64,000 nucleotides of DNA from Paenibacillus sp. FSL H7-0357. GTDB lineage: Bacteria; Bacillota; Bacilli; Paenibacillales; Paenibacillaceae. How positions within the stretch are numbered: the first letter of the stretch is position 1; every line of letters starts with the position of its first letter. Positions 19,007-27,515 of this stretch are shown here, piece by piece. The notes below the pieces were generated by a model, which was given only the letters and a program-made list of their open reading frames with translations, searched no databases and was not told the origin of the DNA. The position numbers and the translations under genes were made by a program. The stretch lies in the NCBI RefSeq assembly GCF_000758525.1, contig NZ_CP009241.1:5332001-5396000 (forward strand), written 5' to 3'.

Positions 19007-20212
19007 CTACTTTTTGTTCACCATTACTTTGCCGTACGTCCCTCCGCCTCCTGCCGACAGTGCAAGTTCCCCCGTGCGTGCAAGAACAATCTGCGCAGCC
19101 AGCTCCGTTCCCGCTACTGCAGCAATCTCCGCCTCGCCGGCGCCATGCAGAATGTTCATCTCCGTTCCAAAAGCCGCCAGCAGCGCGTTCATCTTGGCCG
19201 GGCCAAGTCCCGGAATAAACTCAAGCGGCACCTGATAGTGATACGGCGGACGATGGTCCGGCACGAGGGGCTGCCTGCGGTCGGCAATGGACAGAATCCG
19301 GTCAAACACCCCTTGCACCAGCTTGGGACTGCCGCAATAAGGACAACGTTCCGAAGTGGCATACGCTTCATCAATGATGCTGCCGCATCCGGCACAATAG
19401 GTGCGGTGATACTTGCCCAGGCGCGGGTTCAGTCCAAAATTAGCGCTGACTCTACGGCCTGCCTTACGCTTCAGTGCCAGCTTCAGTTCGCTGAAGGACG
19501 GCTTAGCCAGCTCGATGACATTGTATTCACGGCCGATTTTGCCGAGGGAGTGGGCGTCAGAGTTGGTCAGGAAGGTATAGCTGTCCAGCTCAGAAATGTA
19601 TCCTGCCATCTCCGAATCCGCGCTAAGGCCAAGCTCAACTGCTGCGATACGCTCCAGGTCAAACAGCTCAGCCATACGTTCTGCAGCGCAGCCGTAAAGA
19701 CCTTTATGCGGCGTGAAAATATGCGCCGGAATTAGAATGCCCCCGCGTCCGTAAATCTCATCCTGCAGTTCTCTGGATGGGGCATACAGCCGCTGGGAAC
19801 TGAGATTTACGTTGCGCATATGCTTGCTCATCCAGCTGCTGAAATCCGCCATCGTCTCCAGATCCGGTATAAAGGCCAACACATGGCATTCCTTCCGGCC
19901 AGGCTCGCGGATTTCGATCTCTGACCCCAGCAGGATGGTGGTGCCCCTGTAAGCAATACCTCCACCGTCTGCCACTGTCATCTCTCCGGATTCCAGCGAC
20001 TGGCGGATATCGCGTTGCACGCCGGGAGAGTGGCTGTCTATAATCCCGATTAGCCCGATCCCCTTGCGCTCTGCGGCCTCCTTGGCGATTCCGGCAAAGG
20101 TGAGATTCTTGCTGCCGCTGATTTTGACAGCTTGTCCTTCCGTAGTGCGGCCGATATGAACATGCAGGTCACAGTAGAAGCTGTGCAGCTTGTTTTCCTC
20201 TTCTAGTGCCAT
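19007..20212 (-). CDS. Endonuclease Q-like PHP domain protein
   Basis: A 401-residue protein. The PHP metal-dependent phosphoesterase domain comes first (CDLHVHIGRTTEG near residue 15, GIIDSHSPGV, GSEIEI, IPAHIFTPHKGLYG, FLTNSDAHSLGKIG), then a zinc ribbon (CAGCG and CPYCG, about residues 275-300) and a helix-hairpin-helix region (EFIPGLGPAKMNALL). This order matches endonuclease Q/YqxK-like proteins, which cut DNA next to deaminated bases. The start is uncertain: ATG 20212 gives a 10-nt overlap with nudF, ATG 20239 is also in frame; neither has a strong ribosome binding site, as is common for coupled genes. Confidence 0.85.
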   Translation of the reverse strand: MALEEENKLHSFYCDLHVHIGRTTEGQAVKISGSKNLTFAGIAKEAAERKGIGLIGIIDSHSPGVQRDIRQSLESGEMTVADGGGIAYRGTTILLGSEIEIREPGRKECHVLAFIPDLETMADFSSWMSKHMRNVNLSSQRLYAPSRELQDEIYGRGGILIPAHIFTPHKGLYGCAAERMAELFDLERIAAVELGLSADSEMAGYISELDSYTFLTNSDAHSLGKIGREYNVIELAKPSFSELKLALKRKAGRRVSANFGLNPRLGKYHRTYCAGCGSIIDEAYATSERCPYCGSPKLVQGVFDRILSIADRRQPLVPDHRPPYHYQVPLEFIPGLGPAKMNALLAAFGTEMNILHGAGEAEIAAVAGTELAAQIVLARTGELALSAGGGGTYGKVMVNKK

Positions 20213-20775
20213 TGGCCCGTCAGCGTATAGAGATGCCATGCATACACCGCCATCATCGTTTTGGCGTCGGCGATGCGGCCGTCCGCAATGTACTGGTAAG
20301 CTTCCTCCAGCGTAAGCTCGGAGACCTCCAGGAATTCGTCCTCATCGAGTGCCATATCTCCCGCCTGGGCGTTGTCTGTCACATACAAATGAATAATTTC
20401 ATCCGCGAATCCGGGCGAGGTATAAAAGGATTTCAGCAGCTTAAGGTCGCCGCTGTGAAAGCCCGTCTCCTCCTGAAGCTCCCGGCCGGCAGCGGCCAAG
20501 GGATCTTCGCCCTTATCCAGCTTACCAGCGGGGATCTCCACCTCGGTGCGGTGCATCGGCTGGCGGTATTGCTCCACTACAAGCATCTTGCCCTGATTCA
20601 GGGCAAGCACAGCTACAGCTCCGGGATGCTTCACGACCTCGCGGGTTGCGGTATTGCCATCCGGCAGCTTAACCGTATCCACCTGCAGGGAAATAATTTT
20701 GCCTTCAAAAATCGGCTGTGTAGACAACGTCTCTTCATCCAGTGCGGGATTGCGGTGAGTTTCATCTTTTTTCAT
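20203..20775 (-). CDS. nudF: NUDIX hydrolase, ADP-ribose pyrophosphatase type
   Basis: A 190-residue enzyme expected to hydrolyse ADP-ribose to AMP and ribose 5-phosphate. The Nudix box is complete (GKLDKGEDPLAAAGRELQEE, then TGF) near residues 90-112, followed by the acidic DEDEFLEV loop seen in ADP-ribose enzymes. The ATG follows AAGGAGACC. It is the first gene of a two-gene unit with the endonuclease Q-like gene. Confidence 0.9.
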   Translation of the reverse strand: MKKDETHRNPALDEETLSTQPIFEGKIISLQVDTVKLPDGNTATREVVKHPGAVAVLALNQGKMLVVEQYRQPMHRTEVEIPAGKLDKGEDPLAAAGRELQEETGFHSGDLKLLKSFYTSPGFADEIIHLYVTDNAQAGDMALDEDEFLEVSELTLEEAYQYIADGRIADAKTMMAVYAWHLYTLTGQWH

Positions 20776-20814
20776 AGTTTATGGTCTCCTTTAGCTCAGT
20801 TCTGCATAGGGTGT

Positions 20815-20842
20815 ATTATAGCAAACTTAAGGGGAAAGAAGG
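20815..20842 (-). promoter_or_regulatory. Extended -10 promoter of the nudF unit
   Basis: TGCTATAAT lies 40 nt before the nudF ATG on the minus strand; the -35 region is poor, as extended -10 promoters allow. Confidence 0.6.
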
Positions 20843-20851
20843 AATGTAGAC

Positions 20852-21025
20852 ATGAATGACATCCTTATCCGTACAAGCTCGACTGCAGTCACAATGGTAG
20901 GTACACCGGAGCAGATTAAAGCAGTAATCGCCGGGTGGACCCTGCAGTACGGACGTGATATGCCACTGTCCTACATCCTGCGGCTGAAAGCTGAATCACG
21001 GCTGAGTCCACCTAAAGCGGGGTAA
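20852..21025 (+). CDS. Small protein of unknown function (57 residues)
   Basis: A short frame divergent from nudF: ATG, 57 residues, TAA. It starts MNDILIRTSSTAVTMVGTPE and contains a basic, aromatic middle (AVIAGWTLQYGRDMPLSYI). An AGAAGGAAT site sits 7-8 nt before the start. The codon pattern looks coding, but no family is recognised and the promoter would overlap that of nudF. Real but unproven. Confidence 0.5.
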   Translation: MNDILIRTSSTAVTMVGTPEQIKAVIAGWTLQYGRDMPLSYILRLKAESRLSPPKAG

Positions 21026-21065
21026 CCGCTTGCAGCATTTTCCCCTTTCCGTTTCTGAATGTATC

Positions 21066-21313
21066 CGGACCGGAAAGGCGTTATTATACCTGGTAAATCC
21101 TTTTTCCCGATCTTTCGGACCGGAAAGACGTTATTTCCTCTACAAGGAGGGAAATTGGCTTCAAAACAGAACAGTAGTGTCACTGGAGTCCGTTTCCTTG
21201 TAAAAAACAGGCAATTATTAGAAATAACGTCCATGGAGTCCGGCAGCTTCTAGTCCTCATCCTCAAGTCACGGAGAGTTCTCCCCAGCTTCTAAGTCACG
21301 GAGAGTCCTCCCC
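21066..21313. repeat. Intergenic short repeats between the small ORF and the M20 peptidase
   Basis: This 490-nt region (21026-21516) has no gene I can support. It contains two direct copies of a 20-nt word beginning CGGACCGGAAAG and ending CGTTATT (21066-21085 and 21116-21135, one difference), a partly matching inverted copy at 21221-21243, and two copies of AAGTCACGGAGAGT-y-CTCCCC (21265-21285, 21293-21313). Confidence 0.6.
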
Positions 21314-21435
21314 ATTCGCTTGAAGGAACGTTGCCAACAAATACGTAGATTAAGCTAGACAGCAGCATTTCCCGTAAGGTTCCATTCGGCGAAGCTGTTC
21401 CATTAAACGCTACTAATGGTACTGTCCAGAAAAAC

Positions 21436-21476
21436 CATAAGGAGCTGTTCCCGGGCATCGCCCGGAAACAGCTCCT
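21436..21476 (-). terminator. Terminator-like hairpin after the M20 peptidase gene
   Basis: Stem GGAGCTGTTYCCGGGC with its complement around a short loop (21441-21475), followed on the minus strand by TTATGGTTTTT. Strong hairpin, imperfect T-tract. Confidence 0.65.
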
Positions 21477-21516
21477 TCACTGCATATACCCAGCCTCAGC
21501 TGCTGCGCATGATATT

Positions 21517-22644
21517 TTAACCTTTTACACTTTCCTTAACGATGGCTACAACCAGCTCAGCCGCTTTGACGATGTCTTCGGCTTTGATCCGTTCCTTGGT
21601 GGTATGGATATGCTCGTAACCGATGGCCAGATTTACCGTTGGTACCTTTAGACCATTGAACACATTGGCGTCGCTGCCGCCGCCGGACGGGAACAGGCGT
21701 GTCTTCAGACCAAGTGAGGTTATGGCACGGTCCGCAAGCACCACAACAGGATCATGCTCATTAAAGCTGAATGCCGGATAAATAATCTCACTGCGGAATT
21801 CACATTCTGCACCATGCTCACGCACTGTGGTCTCCAATGCTTCGCGCATGGAAGCCACTTGCCGGTCTACCTTCTCCTGCACAATACTGCGCGCTTCGGC
21901 ATCCAGCTGCACATGGTCACAGACCACATTCGTTGGTCCGCCGCCTGCGAACTTGCCGATATTGGCCGTAGTCTCATTGTCGATGCGCCCCAGCTTCATC
22001 GCCGAGATGGCTTTGCTTGCCACCTGAATGGCGCTGATGCCATCTTCCGGATTCACGCCGGCATGGGCGGATTTGCCGAAGATCTGCATTGTTACTTTAG
22101 CCTGGGAAGGCGCAGCAACCGCAATCGCTCCAACCTCGCCGTTGGAATCCAGCGCAAAGCCCATATCAGCATCCAGTAGTTTGGGGTCCATGGCCCGGGC
22201 GCCAAGCAGCCCGGATTCTTCACCGGCTGTAATGACAAACTGGATCTGACCGTGAGCAACGCCCTGTTCCTGAATGACACGGATCGCTTCGAACAAAGCA
22301 GCTAACCCCGCTTTGTCATCCGCCCCGAGAATTGTGCTGCCGTCGCTCGTAATCCAGCCGTCTTCTCCAAGGGTAGGTTTGATGTTCTGTCCGGGAACTA
22401 CTGTATCCATATGGCAGGTGAACAGCAGCTTGGGAGCCGCATCTCCGTTATCGGCAGGCCAGGTAACGAACAGATTGCCCGCTCCATGTCCAGTGCGCTC
22501 CTGGGAATCGTCCTCGATGGCAGTAAGACCCAAGGCGCTGAATTTTTCTTTTAGCACATCGGCAATTTGCCGTTCGTTTCTTGTTTCACTGTCAATACGG
22601 ACAAGCTCCATAAATTCCTGAATCAATCGGTCTTGTGATATCAT
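21517..22644 (-). CDS. M20 family metallopeptidase (PepT-like, YqjE-type)
   Basis: A 375-residue zinc exopeptidase. Metal ligands are visible in order: FTCHMDTVVPG (His-x-Asp), STILGADDKAGLAA (Asp), TAGEESGLLGA (catalytic Glu and Glu ligand), LDSNGEVG (Asp), and a C-terminal HIHTTKE (His). The lid domain is residues about 180-290. It resembles the tripeptidase T-like YqjE proteins. It starts at an ATG behind AGAGGGAAG and is monocistronic, with prli42 divergent 95 nt away. Confidence 0.88.
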   Translation of the reverse strand: MISQDRLIQEFMELVRIDSETRNERQIADVLKEKFSALGLTAIEDDSQERTGHGAGNLFVTWPADNGDAAPKLLFTCHMDTVVPGQNIKPTLGEDGWITSDGSTILGADDKAGLAALFEAIRVIQEQGVAHGQIQFVITAGEESGLLGARAMDPKLLDADMGFALDSNGEVGAIAVAAPSQAKVTMQIFGKSAHAGVNPEDGISAIQVASKAISAMKLGRIDNETTANIGKFAGGGPTNVVCDHVQLDAEARSIVQEKVDRQVASMREALETTVREHGAECEFRSEIIYPAFSFNEHDPVVVLADRAITSLGLKTRLFPSGGGSDANVFNGLKVPTVNLAIGYEHIHTTKERIKAEDIVKAAELVVAIVKESVKG

Positions 22645-22739
22645 TGGACTTCCCTCTCTTTCACGATTGCGTTACAATAGTGGTACTGCCTTAAATATCT
22701 GTACGCTCTTAACTTAAACTAATTCTAAAGGAGTCACTC

Positions 22740-22841
22740 ATGCAACGTCAAAAATGGTTCCGTATCTTCATTTATGTCATGCTGATCGCCATGGTCGGCT
22801 CTACCTTGCTGATGGTCATCGAGCCTTTCCTGGCCGGTTAA
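22740..22841 (+). CDS. prli42: Stressosome-associated miniprotein Prli42
   Basis: A 33-residue single-helix membrane protein: a short basic N-terminus (MQRQKWFR) followed by IFIYVMLIAMVGSTLLMVIE. The basic start, the Y-x-M-L-I-A-M core and the small size match Prli42, which anchors the stressosome at the membrane in Listeria and is conserved in Firmicutes. AAAGGAG lies 7 nt before the ATG. The gene faces away from the M20 peptidase. Confidence 0.8.
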   Translation: MQRQKWFRIFIYVMLIAMVGSTLLMVIEPFLAG

Positions 22842-22863
22842 CAGCAGAAAGTAGAACGTTAAT

Positions 22864-22892
22864 AATAGCGTCCGGACTCCCCGGACGCTATT
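22864..22892. terminator. Hairpin between prli42 and lipB
   Basis: A perfect 12-bp inverted repeat, AATAGCGTCCGG with its complement and a 5-nt loop, lies between two convergent genes. It is a likely bidirectional terminator, with only a short T-run. Confidence 0.7.
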
Positions 22893-22926
22893 TGACATCC
22901 CGGATTACCGTCAAATCAGCCTGAGC

Positions 22927-23628
22927 CTACGGATTCACCGGGTTGATCACCTTATACGGAAAGTGCTGCAGGAAATAAGGAATCAGCTCCTCTGATACCT
23001 GCTCAGGATCCATAGGCCGGCCGGTGCATTCCTCCAGCGAAGTTACCCCATATTCCGCAATGCCGCAGGGAATAATTCCCTGAAACCCGCGCCCGCCAAT
23101 CCCCGCAGAGATGTTGAAGGCGAAGCCGTGGCTGGTAATAAAGCCTCTGCGTGATTTGCTTCTGTTAAACTTGACGCCAATCGCACAAATCTTCTGGTCG
23201 CCAACCCAAACGCCGGTATACCCGGGTTTGCGGTCACCCTCTATTCCGCAGGAAGCCAAATAATCGATAATTACAGCCTCCAGCCGGCGGAGATACCCAT
23301 GCAGGTCGACCCTTCCGTCCTCCCCAAGCTTCAGCAGCGGGTAGCCGACAAGCTGGCCCGGCCCGTGATATGTAATGTCCCCCCCGCGGTCGATTTCAAA
23401 CAGCGCAATCCCTTGCTCCTTGAGCTGTTCACCGCTGAGGAGAAGATGCTCCGGGTGATTCTGAGAACCGATGGTATAGGTGGGCGGATGCTGCAAAAGG
23501 ATCAGCTGTTCCAGGCCTGTTCCGGCATCAATGGCCTGCACATGTTCCTTTTGCAGCTCCCAGGCCGCACCATATTCCATCAGGGGGTGATATGAAATTT
23601 CCAGCTTGCCAGGTTGCGGGTTATTCAT
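22927..23628 (-). CDS. lipB: Octanoyltransferase LipB
   Basis: A 233-residue enzyme that moves the octanoyl group from acyl carrier protein to lipoyl domains, the first step of lipoate synthesis. Signature RGGDITYHGPGQLVGYP at about residues 80-96; catalytic Lys in KICAIGVKFN and Cys in GIIPCGI. It lies directly downstream of the E2 gene bkdB (53-nt gap), so the acceptor and the modifying enzyme are probably made together. Confidence 0.95.
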   Translation of the reverse strand: MNNPQPGKLEISYHPLMEYGAAWELQKEHVQAIDAGTGLEQLILLQHPPTYTIGSQNHPEHLLLSGEQLKEQGIALFEIDRGGDITYHGPGQLVGYPLLKLGEDGRVDLHGYLRRLEAVIIDYLASCGIEGDRKPGYTGVWVGDQKICAIGVKFNRSKSRRGFITSHGFAFNISAGIGGRGFQGIIPCGIAEYGVTSLEECTGRPMDPEQVSEELIPYFLQHFPYKVINPVNP

Positions 23629-23681
23629 AACGTCAGGTCCCCTTTGAATTAGAGTCGCCAGTCACTGAATGTTGCAAAATA

Positions 23682-25085
23682 TTAATACAGCTTGGTATCC
23701 GGTGTATAGCTTTCCAGGTTATCCTTCACGCGCTGCAGGAAGCGGCCGCAAATGACTCCATCCAGAATCCGGTGATCCAGAGACAGACAAATATTGGCCA
23801 TGGAGCGTACGGCGATCATATCGTTGATGACCACAGGCTTCTTCACGATGGATTCAAAGGTCAATATTGCCGCCTGCGGGTAGTTGATAATCGGGTAGGA
23901 CAGAATAGAGCCGAAAGAACCGGTGTTGTTAACGGTAAAGGTACCACCCTGCATATCTTCCAGGCGAAGCTTGCCGTCGCGGGTCTTTTGCGCTAATTCG
24001 TCGATCTCCCGGGCAAGTCCGGCGATGTTCTTCTGATCAGCCTTCTTGATTACCGGTGTCATAACGGAATCTTCGGTGCCTACAGCAAGTGTAATATTGA
24101 TGTCGCGTTTGACAATGATTTTATCAACCGCCCAGACGGAGTTCATAATCGGATAATCCTTGATCGCACTGACTACAGCCTTCATCATAAAAGCGAGGTA
24201 AGTCAGGTTGATGCCTTCCTTGCGCTTGAACTCATCTTTAAGCTTATTGCGCAGCACGACGAGATTCGTCACATCCACTTCAATCATTGTCCACGCATGG
24301 GGAATCTCCGAGACACTCTGGCGCATTCTTGTGGCGATCGTGTTGCGGATCGGGGTGACGTCGATCAGAAATTCTGAACTGCTGCCCCGGCCGCCTTCCA
24401 CCTCAATCGTCGGAATACGCGGAGATTCGCTCAGGTGCAGTCCGGAATGGCGAACGGGCTCCTGCACTTCGGTCTGAACAGCCTGCAGCACAAGTTGCTG
24501 CGCGGCTTCTTGCGCCTGATGTCCGGCTGCCGAAGCTGCGCCATTGGAGGCATGGACGGCTGCGGCCCCGCCGCTTTCCAGGAACGTCAGCACATCCTTC
24601 CGGGTGATACGGCCGCCCATACCGGTTCCCGGCACAGCGGCAAGATTAATACCGTGCTCGGCGGCGAGTGTCTGTACTGCCGGTGAGTAGCGGGAGCGCA
24701 TGGGAGCGTCAGCTGAACCCCCGGCAGCTGGTACCGGCGGTCTGGCGGCTGCAGGCGCCTGCGGAGCAGTACTCACCTGGCCAGCTCCGGCGGATGGAGC
24801 TGCCGGAACCGTTGGAGCTGCGGGAGCAGCCACAGCTACAGCAATACGGGCGATAACTTCGCCAACGTTGACGGTCTGGCCCTCTTCCGCGAGCAGCTCC
24901 ACCAGTGTTCCTTCCACGGTGGAAGGCAGCTCTGCATTGACTTTATCTGTAATCAAATCGCAGATGGGCTCATATTGATCCACTTGATCGCCCGGCTGCT
25001 TCAGCCATTTGCCGATCGTCGCCGATACCAGCGACTCAGCCAGCTGCGGCAGAATCACGTCGATCAGCTTTGTATTGTCAGACAT
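23682..25085 (-). CDS. bkdB: Branched-chain 2-oxoacid dehydrogenase E2 (dihydrolipoyl acyltransferase)
   Basis: A 467-residue core protein of the complex. One lipoyl domain (residues 1-80, lipoyl Lys in DLITDKVNAE), an Ala/Pro-rich linker, the peripheral-subunit binding domain (SRYSPAVQTLAAEHG onward, near 130-165), a second linker and the catalytic acyltransferase domain with the active-site LDHRILDG near the C-terminus. The ATG at 25085 follows AAGGAG; a structured repeat directly abuts this site. A pyruvate dehydrogenase E2 is the alternative; assignment to the branched-chain complex follows the gene set and order. Confidence 0.88.
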   Translation of the reverse strand: MSDNTKLIDVILPQLAESLVSATIGKWLKQPGDQVDQYEPICDLITDKVNAELPSTVEGTLVELLAEEGQTVNVGEVIARIAVAVAAPAAPTVPAAPSAGAGQVSTAPQAPAAARPPVPAAGGSADAPMRSRYSPAVQTLAAEHGINLAAVPGTGMGGRITRKDVLTFLESGGAAAVHASNGAASAAGHQAQEAAQQLVLQAVQTEVQEPVRHSGLHLSESPRIPTIEVEGGRGSSSEFLIDVTPIRNTIATRMRQSVSEIPHAWTMIEVDVTNLVVLRNKLKDEFKRKEGINLTYLAFMMKAVVSAIKDYPIMNSVWAVDKIIVKRDINITLAVGTEDSVMTPVIKKADQKNIAGLAREIDELAQKTRDGKLRLEDMQGGTFTVNNTGSFGSILSYPIINYPQAAILTFESIVKKPVVINDMIAVRSMANICLSLDHRILDGVICGRFLQRVKDNLESYTPDTKLY

Positions 25086-25097
25086 ATTGTCACTCCT

Positions 25098-25158
25098 TAA
25101 AATTTTGTAAGCAATACTTCCTGAAATGTCTTCGTTCAAAATTCACTTCGGAAGCATA
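25098..25158 (-). repeat. Interleaved-stem repeat element, copy 3 (bkdB leader)
   Basis: Blocks: A AATTTTG (25101-25107), B ATACTTCC (25114-25121), A' CAAAATT (25137-25143), B' GGAAGCAT (25150-25157). Compared with copies 1 and 4 the A block has G to A and A' has the matching C to T, so pairing is kept. The AAGGAG of bkdB lies 2-3 nt from the A block. Confidence 0.75.
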
Positions 25159-25161
25159 CGC

Positions 25162-25222
25162 TTAAGTTTTGTAAGCAATACTTCGTGTTGAGTCGTCGTA
25201 CAAAACTCGCTTCGGAAGTAAG
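25162..25222 (-). repeat. Interleaved-stem repeat element, copy 4 (tandem with copy 3)
   Basis: Blocks: A AGTTTTGTA (25165-25173), B TACTTC (25179-25184), A' TACAAAACT (25199-25207), B' GAAGTA (25215-25220); all perfect pairs. It lies between bkdAB and copy 3. Confidence 0.75.
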
Positions 25223-25242
25223 TACCCGCAGAATCAGAATGT

Positions 25243-26229
25243 TTAGTATTGCGCCAGCCGGAGCATCTCCGCTTTCACTTTATCTTTGCTCAGCATGAAG
25301 AATTTCTCCATCGGCGGGCTGATCGGCATCGCGGGTACATCAGGGCCGCAGAGCCGGAAGATCGGCGCGTCGAGCTCGAACAGGCAGTGCTCGGCAATAA
25401 TGGCCGCCACCTCGCCGCCGATTCCGCCTGTCTTGTTGTCCTCATGGACAATCAGCACCTTGCCGGTCTGGCGGGCAGCGGCAATAATGGCTTCACGGTC
25501 CAGCGGCTGCAGCGTGCGAAGATCCAGTATGTGTGCCGTTATGCCTTCCTCGCGCTCCAGCTCCTCCGCGGCCTGCATCGCAAAATGCAGCGGCAGGCTG
25601 TACCCGATCACCGTAATATCGCTGCCTGCGCGCAGCAGGTTCGCCTCTCCGATCGGCACGGTATAATCGTCTTCCGGCACGTCTTCCTTAATCAGCTTGT
25701 AGCATTTCTTGTTCTCGAAGAATATGACCGGATCCGGGTCACGGACCGCTGCCTTCAGCAGACCTTTGGCGTCATAAGCCGAATAAGGCGCCACAATCTT
25801 CAGTCCCGGTGTGCCGAAGAAAATTGATTCGGGGCACTGGGAATGATACAGCCCGCCAAATATACCGCCGCCGATAGGCGCGCGGATAACAACCGGGCAG
25901 TTCCAGTCGTTATTGGAGCGGTAACGGATTTTGGCCGCTTCGCTAATAATCTGATTGGTTGCCGGAAGCATGAAATCCGAATATTGCATTTCGGCAATGG
26001 GTTTCATGCCGTACATGGCCGCTCCGATGGCCACTCCGGCAATCGCCGACTCCGCCAGCGGGGTATCCATCACGCGTTCTTCCCCGAACTGCTCCTGCAG
26101 CCCTTTGGTAGTGGTGAACACACCGCCCTTAACGCCAACATCCTCACCCAGCACGAACACAGATTCATCGCGTTCCATTTCTTCCTTCATCGCCAGCCGG
26201 ATCGCATCGATATATTCCATCATTGCCAT
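25243..26229 (-). CDS. bkdAB: Branched-chain 2-oxoacid dehydrogenase E1 beta subunit
   Basis: A 328-residue transketolase-like subunit that forms the E1 heterotetramer with BkdAA and decarboxylates branched-chain 2-oxoacids with thiamine diphosphate. Features: FVLGEDVGVKGGVFTTTKGL with the Glu that activates the cofactor, GLYHSQCPESIF, and HEDNKTGGIGGEVAAII in the C-terminal domain. It starts at an ATG behind GGAGGAGC, 3 nt after bkdAA. Confidence 0.92.
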   Translation of the reverse strand: MAMMEYIDAIRLAMKEEMERDESVFVLGEDVGVKGGVFTTTKGLQEQFGEERVMDTPLAESAIAGVAIGAAMYGMKPIAEMQYSDFMLPATNQIISEAAKIRYRSNNDWNCPVVIRAPIGGGIFGGLYHSQCPESIFFGTPGLKIVAPYSAYDAKGLLKAAVRDPDPVIFFENKKCYKLIKEDVPEDDYTVPIGEANLLRAGSDITVIGYSLPLHFAMQAAEELEREEGITAHILDLRTLQPLDREAIIAAARQTGKVLIVHEDNKTGGIGGEVAAIIAEHCLFELDAPIFRLCGPDVPAMPISPPMEKFFMLSKDKVKAEMLRLAQY

Positions 26230-26232
26230 GAA

Positions 26233-27264
26233 TTATGCTCCTCCTTTGAGGTCTGATTCACTGTATACATGCAGCAGCGTATCTTCCGGTTTCGGGAACG
26301 GTGCATTGTCAGCATATTCAATAGCCTCTTTCAGTTCAAGATTGTACTGTGCAGCCAGATCGCGTTCCTGTTCGTCACTCCACAGGCCCAGCTCTATCAG
26401 ATAGTTGCGGAAGGCGGCGACGCCGTCCTTTTTCCAGTTCTCGTCAACCTCTTCCTTGGTCCGGTAAGCCAGATCGTTGTCCGAGGTGGAATGCGGTGAC
26501 AGGCGGTACATCATCGCTTCGATCAGCGTTGGCCCTTCTCCTCTAAGTGCTCTCTCCCGCGCTTCCTTAACGGCACGGTACACTTCAAGCGGATCATTGC
26601 CGTCTACCTGGATGCCCGGGAAGCCGTAGCCCAGCGCACGGTCACTGACTTTGCCTGCGAGCTGCTTATGGGCAGGGACGGAGATGGCGTACTGGTTGTT
26701 CTGGCAAAAAATAATGACCGGCAGCTTGTTCACACCGGCAAAATTGCACGCTTCATGAAAGTCACCCTGGTTGCTGGAGCCCTCTCCGAACGTAACAAAA
26801 GAAACAAACTTTTTCTTCTGCATCTTGGCCGCAAGCGCGAAACCTACCGCATGCGGTACTTGTGTAGTCACCGGACTTGAGCCGGTTACGATGCGCAGAC
26901 GTTTGCTTCCAAAGTGGCCCGGCATCTGCCGTCCACCGCTGTTGGGATCCTCAGCCTTAGCGAACACGGAGAGCATCAGCTCGCGCATGGTCATGCCCAC
27001 GGTGAGCACAAAGGCATAATCGCGGTAATACGGAAGGAAATAATCATTCTGCCGGTCCAGTGCAAAGGCAGCCGCCACCTGCGCCGCCTCCTGGCCGATG
27101 CCGGAAACATGGAAGTTAATCTTCCCGGCGCGCTGCAGAAGCAGACTGCGCTCATCGTACTTCCGTCCCATCTGCATATATTTGTACATATCGATGACCT
27201 GGCCGTCACTGAGTCCAAGCTCCTTATGTCTGTTGACTGTTCCTACAGTACCTTGAGATTCCAT
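26233..27264 (-). CDS. bkdAA: Branched-chain 2-oxoacid dehydrogenase E1 alpha subunit
   Basis: A 343-residue subunit carrying the thiamine diphosphate motif (FGEGSSNQGDFHEACNFAGV, then VIIFCQNN) near residues 165-195, the GRQMPGHFGS loop and the phosphorylation-loop-like YRLSPHSTSDN. The ATG is behind AGGAGG, with repeat copy 5 directly upstream. A terminator separates it from lpdV, so it likely has its own promoter in 27341-27425. Confidence 0.92.
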   Translation of the reverse strand: MESQGTVGTVNRHKELGLSDGQVIDMYKYMQMGRKYDERSLLLQRAGKINFHVSGIGQEAAQVAAAFALDRQNDYFLPYYRDYAFVLTVGMTMRELMLSVFAKAEDPNSGGRQMPGHFGSKRLRIVTGSSPVTTQVPHAVGFALAAKMQKKKFVSFVTFGEGSSNQGDFHEACNFAGVNKLPVIIFCQNNQYAISVPAHKQLAGKVSDRALGYGFPGIQVDGNDPLEVYRAVKEARERALRGEGPTLIEAMMYRLSPHSTSDNDLAYRTKEEVDENWKKDGVAAFRNYLIELGLWSDEQERDLAAQYNLELKEAIEYADNAPFPKPEDTLLHVYSESDLKGGA

Positions 27265-27280
27265 ATGAGAGGTACCTCCT

Positions 27281-27340
27281 AAAAGTTTTGTGAGTCTAAT
27301 CCCACTAAATTGATTTCGTACAAACTTGGATTAGATGCTT
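27281..27340 (-). repeat. Interleaved-stem repeat element, copy 5 (bkdAA leader, covarying variant)
   Basis: Blocks: A AAGTTTTGT (27283-27291), B TCTAATCC (27295-27302), A' ACAAACTT (27320-27327, one base shorter), B' GGATTAGA (27328-27335). B and B' differ from the other copies at several positions yet remain perfectly complementary. AGGAGG of bkdAA lies 2 nt from the A block. Confidence 0.75.
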
Positions 27341-27427
27341 AAAATTATAACAACCTGTGCCTGATCTTATAACCTGGTACTAAGACTTGGCCTGAGTTCA
27401 TTATAATCCCTTTCTGTACAAAAAGAA

Positions 27428-27490
27428 AAGAGAGGAAAAGCCGGAATAGAGCTATTTCGGCGCATAACGCTTCTCCAGCTCTATCCGGCA
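27428..27490 (-). terminator. Intrinsic terminator after lpdV
   Basis: GCCGGATAGAGCT pairs with AGCTCTATTCCGGC (one bulged base), followed on the minus strand by TTTTCCTCTCTTTTC. Confidence 0.75.
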
Positions 27491-27515
27491 TTCTCTTGGG
27501 GACTTTTCTCGTATA

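Noticed and set aside
21026-21440. Short GC-rich repeats taken as a mobile element or regulatory array.
   Set aside because: Copies are few and imperfect, with no ends or gene; listed only as repeats.
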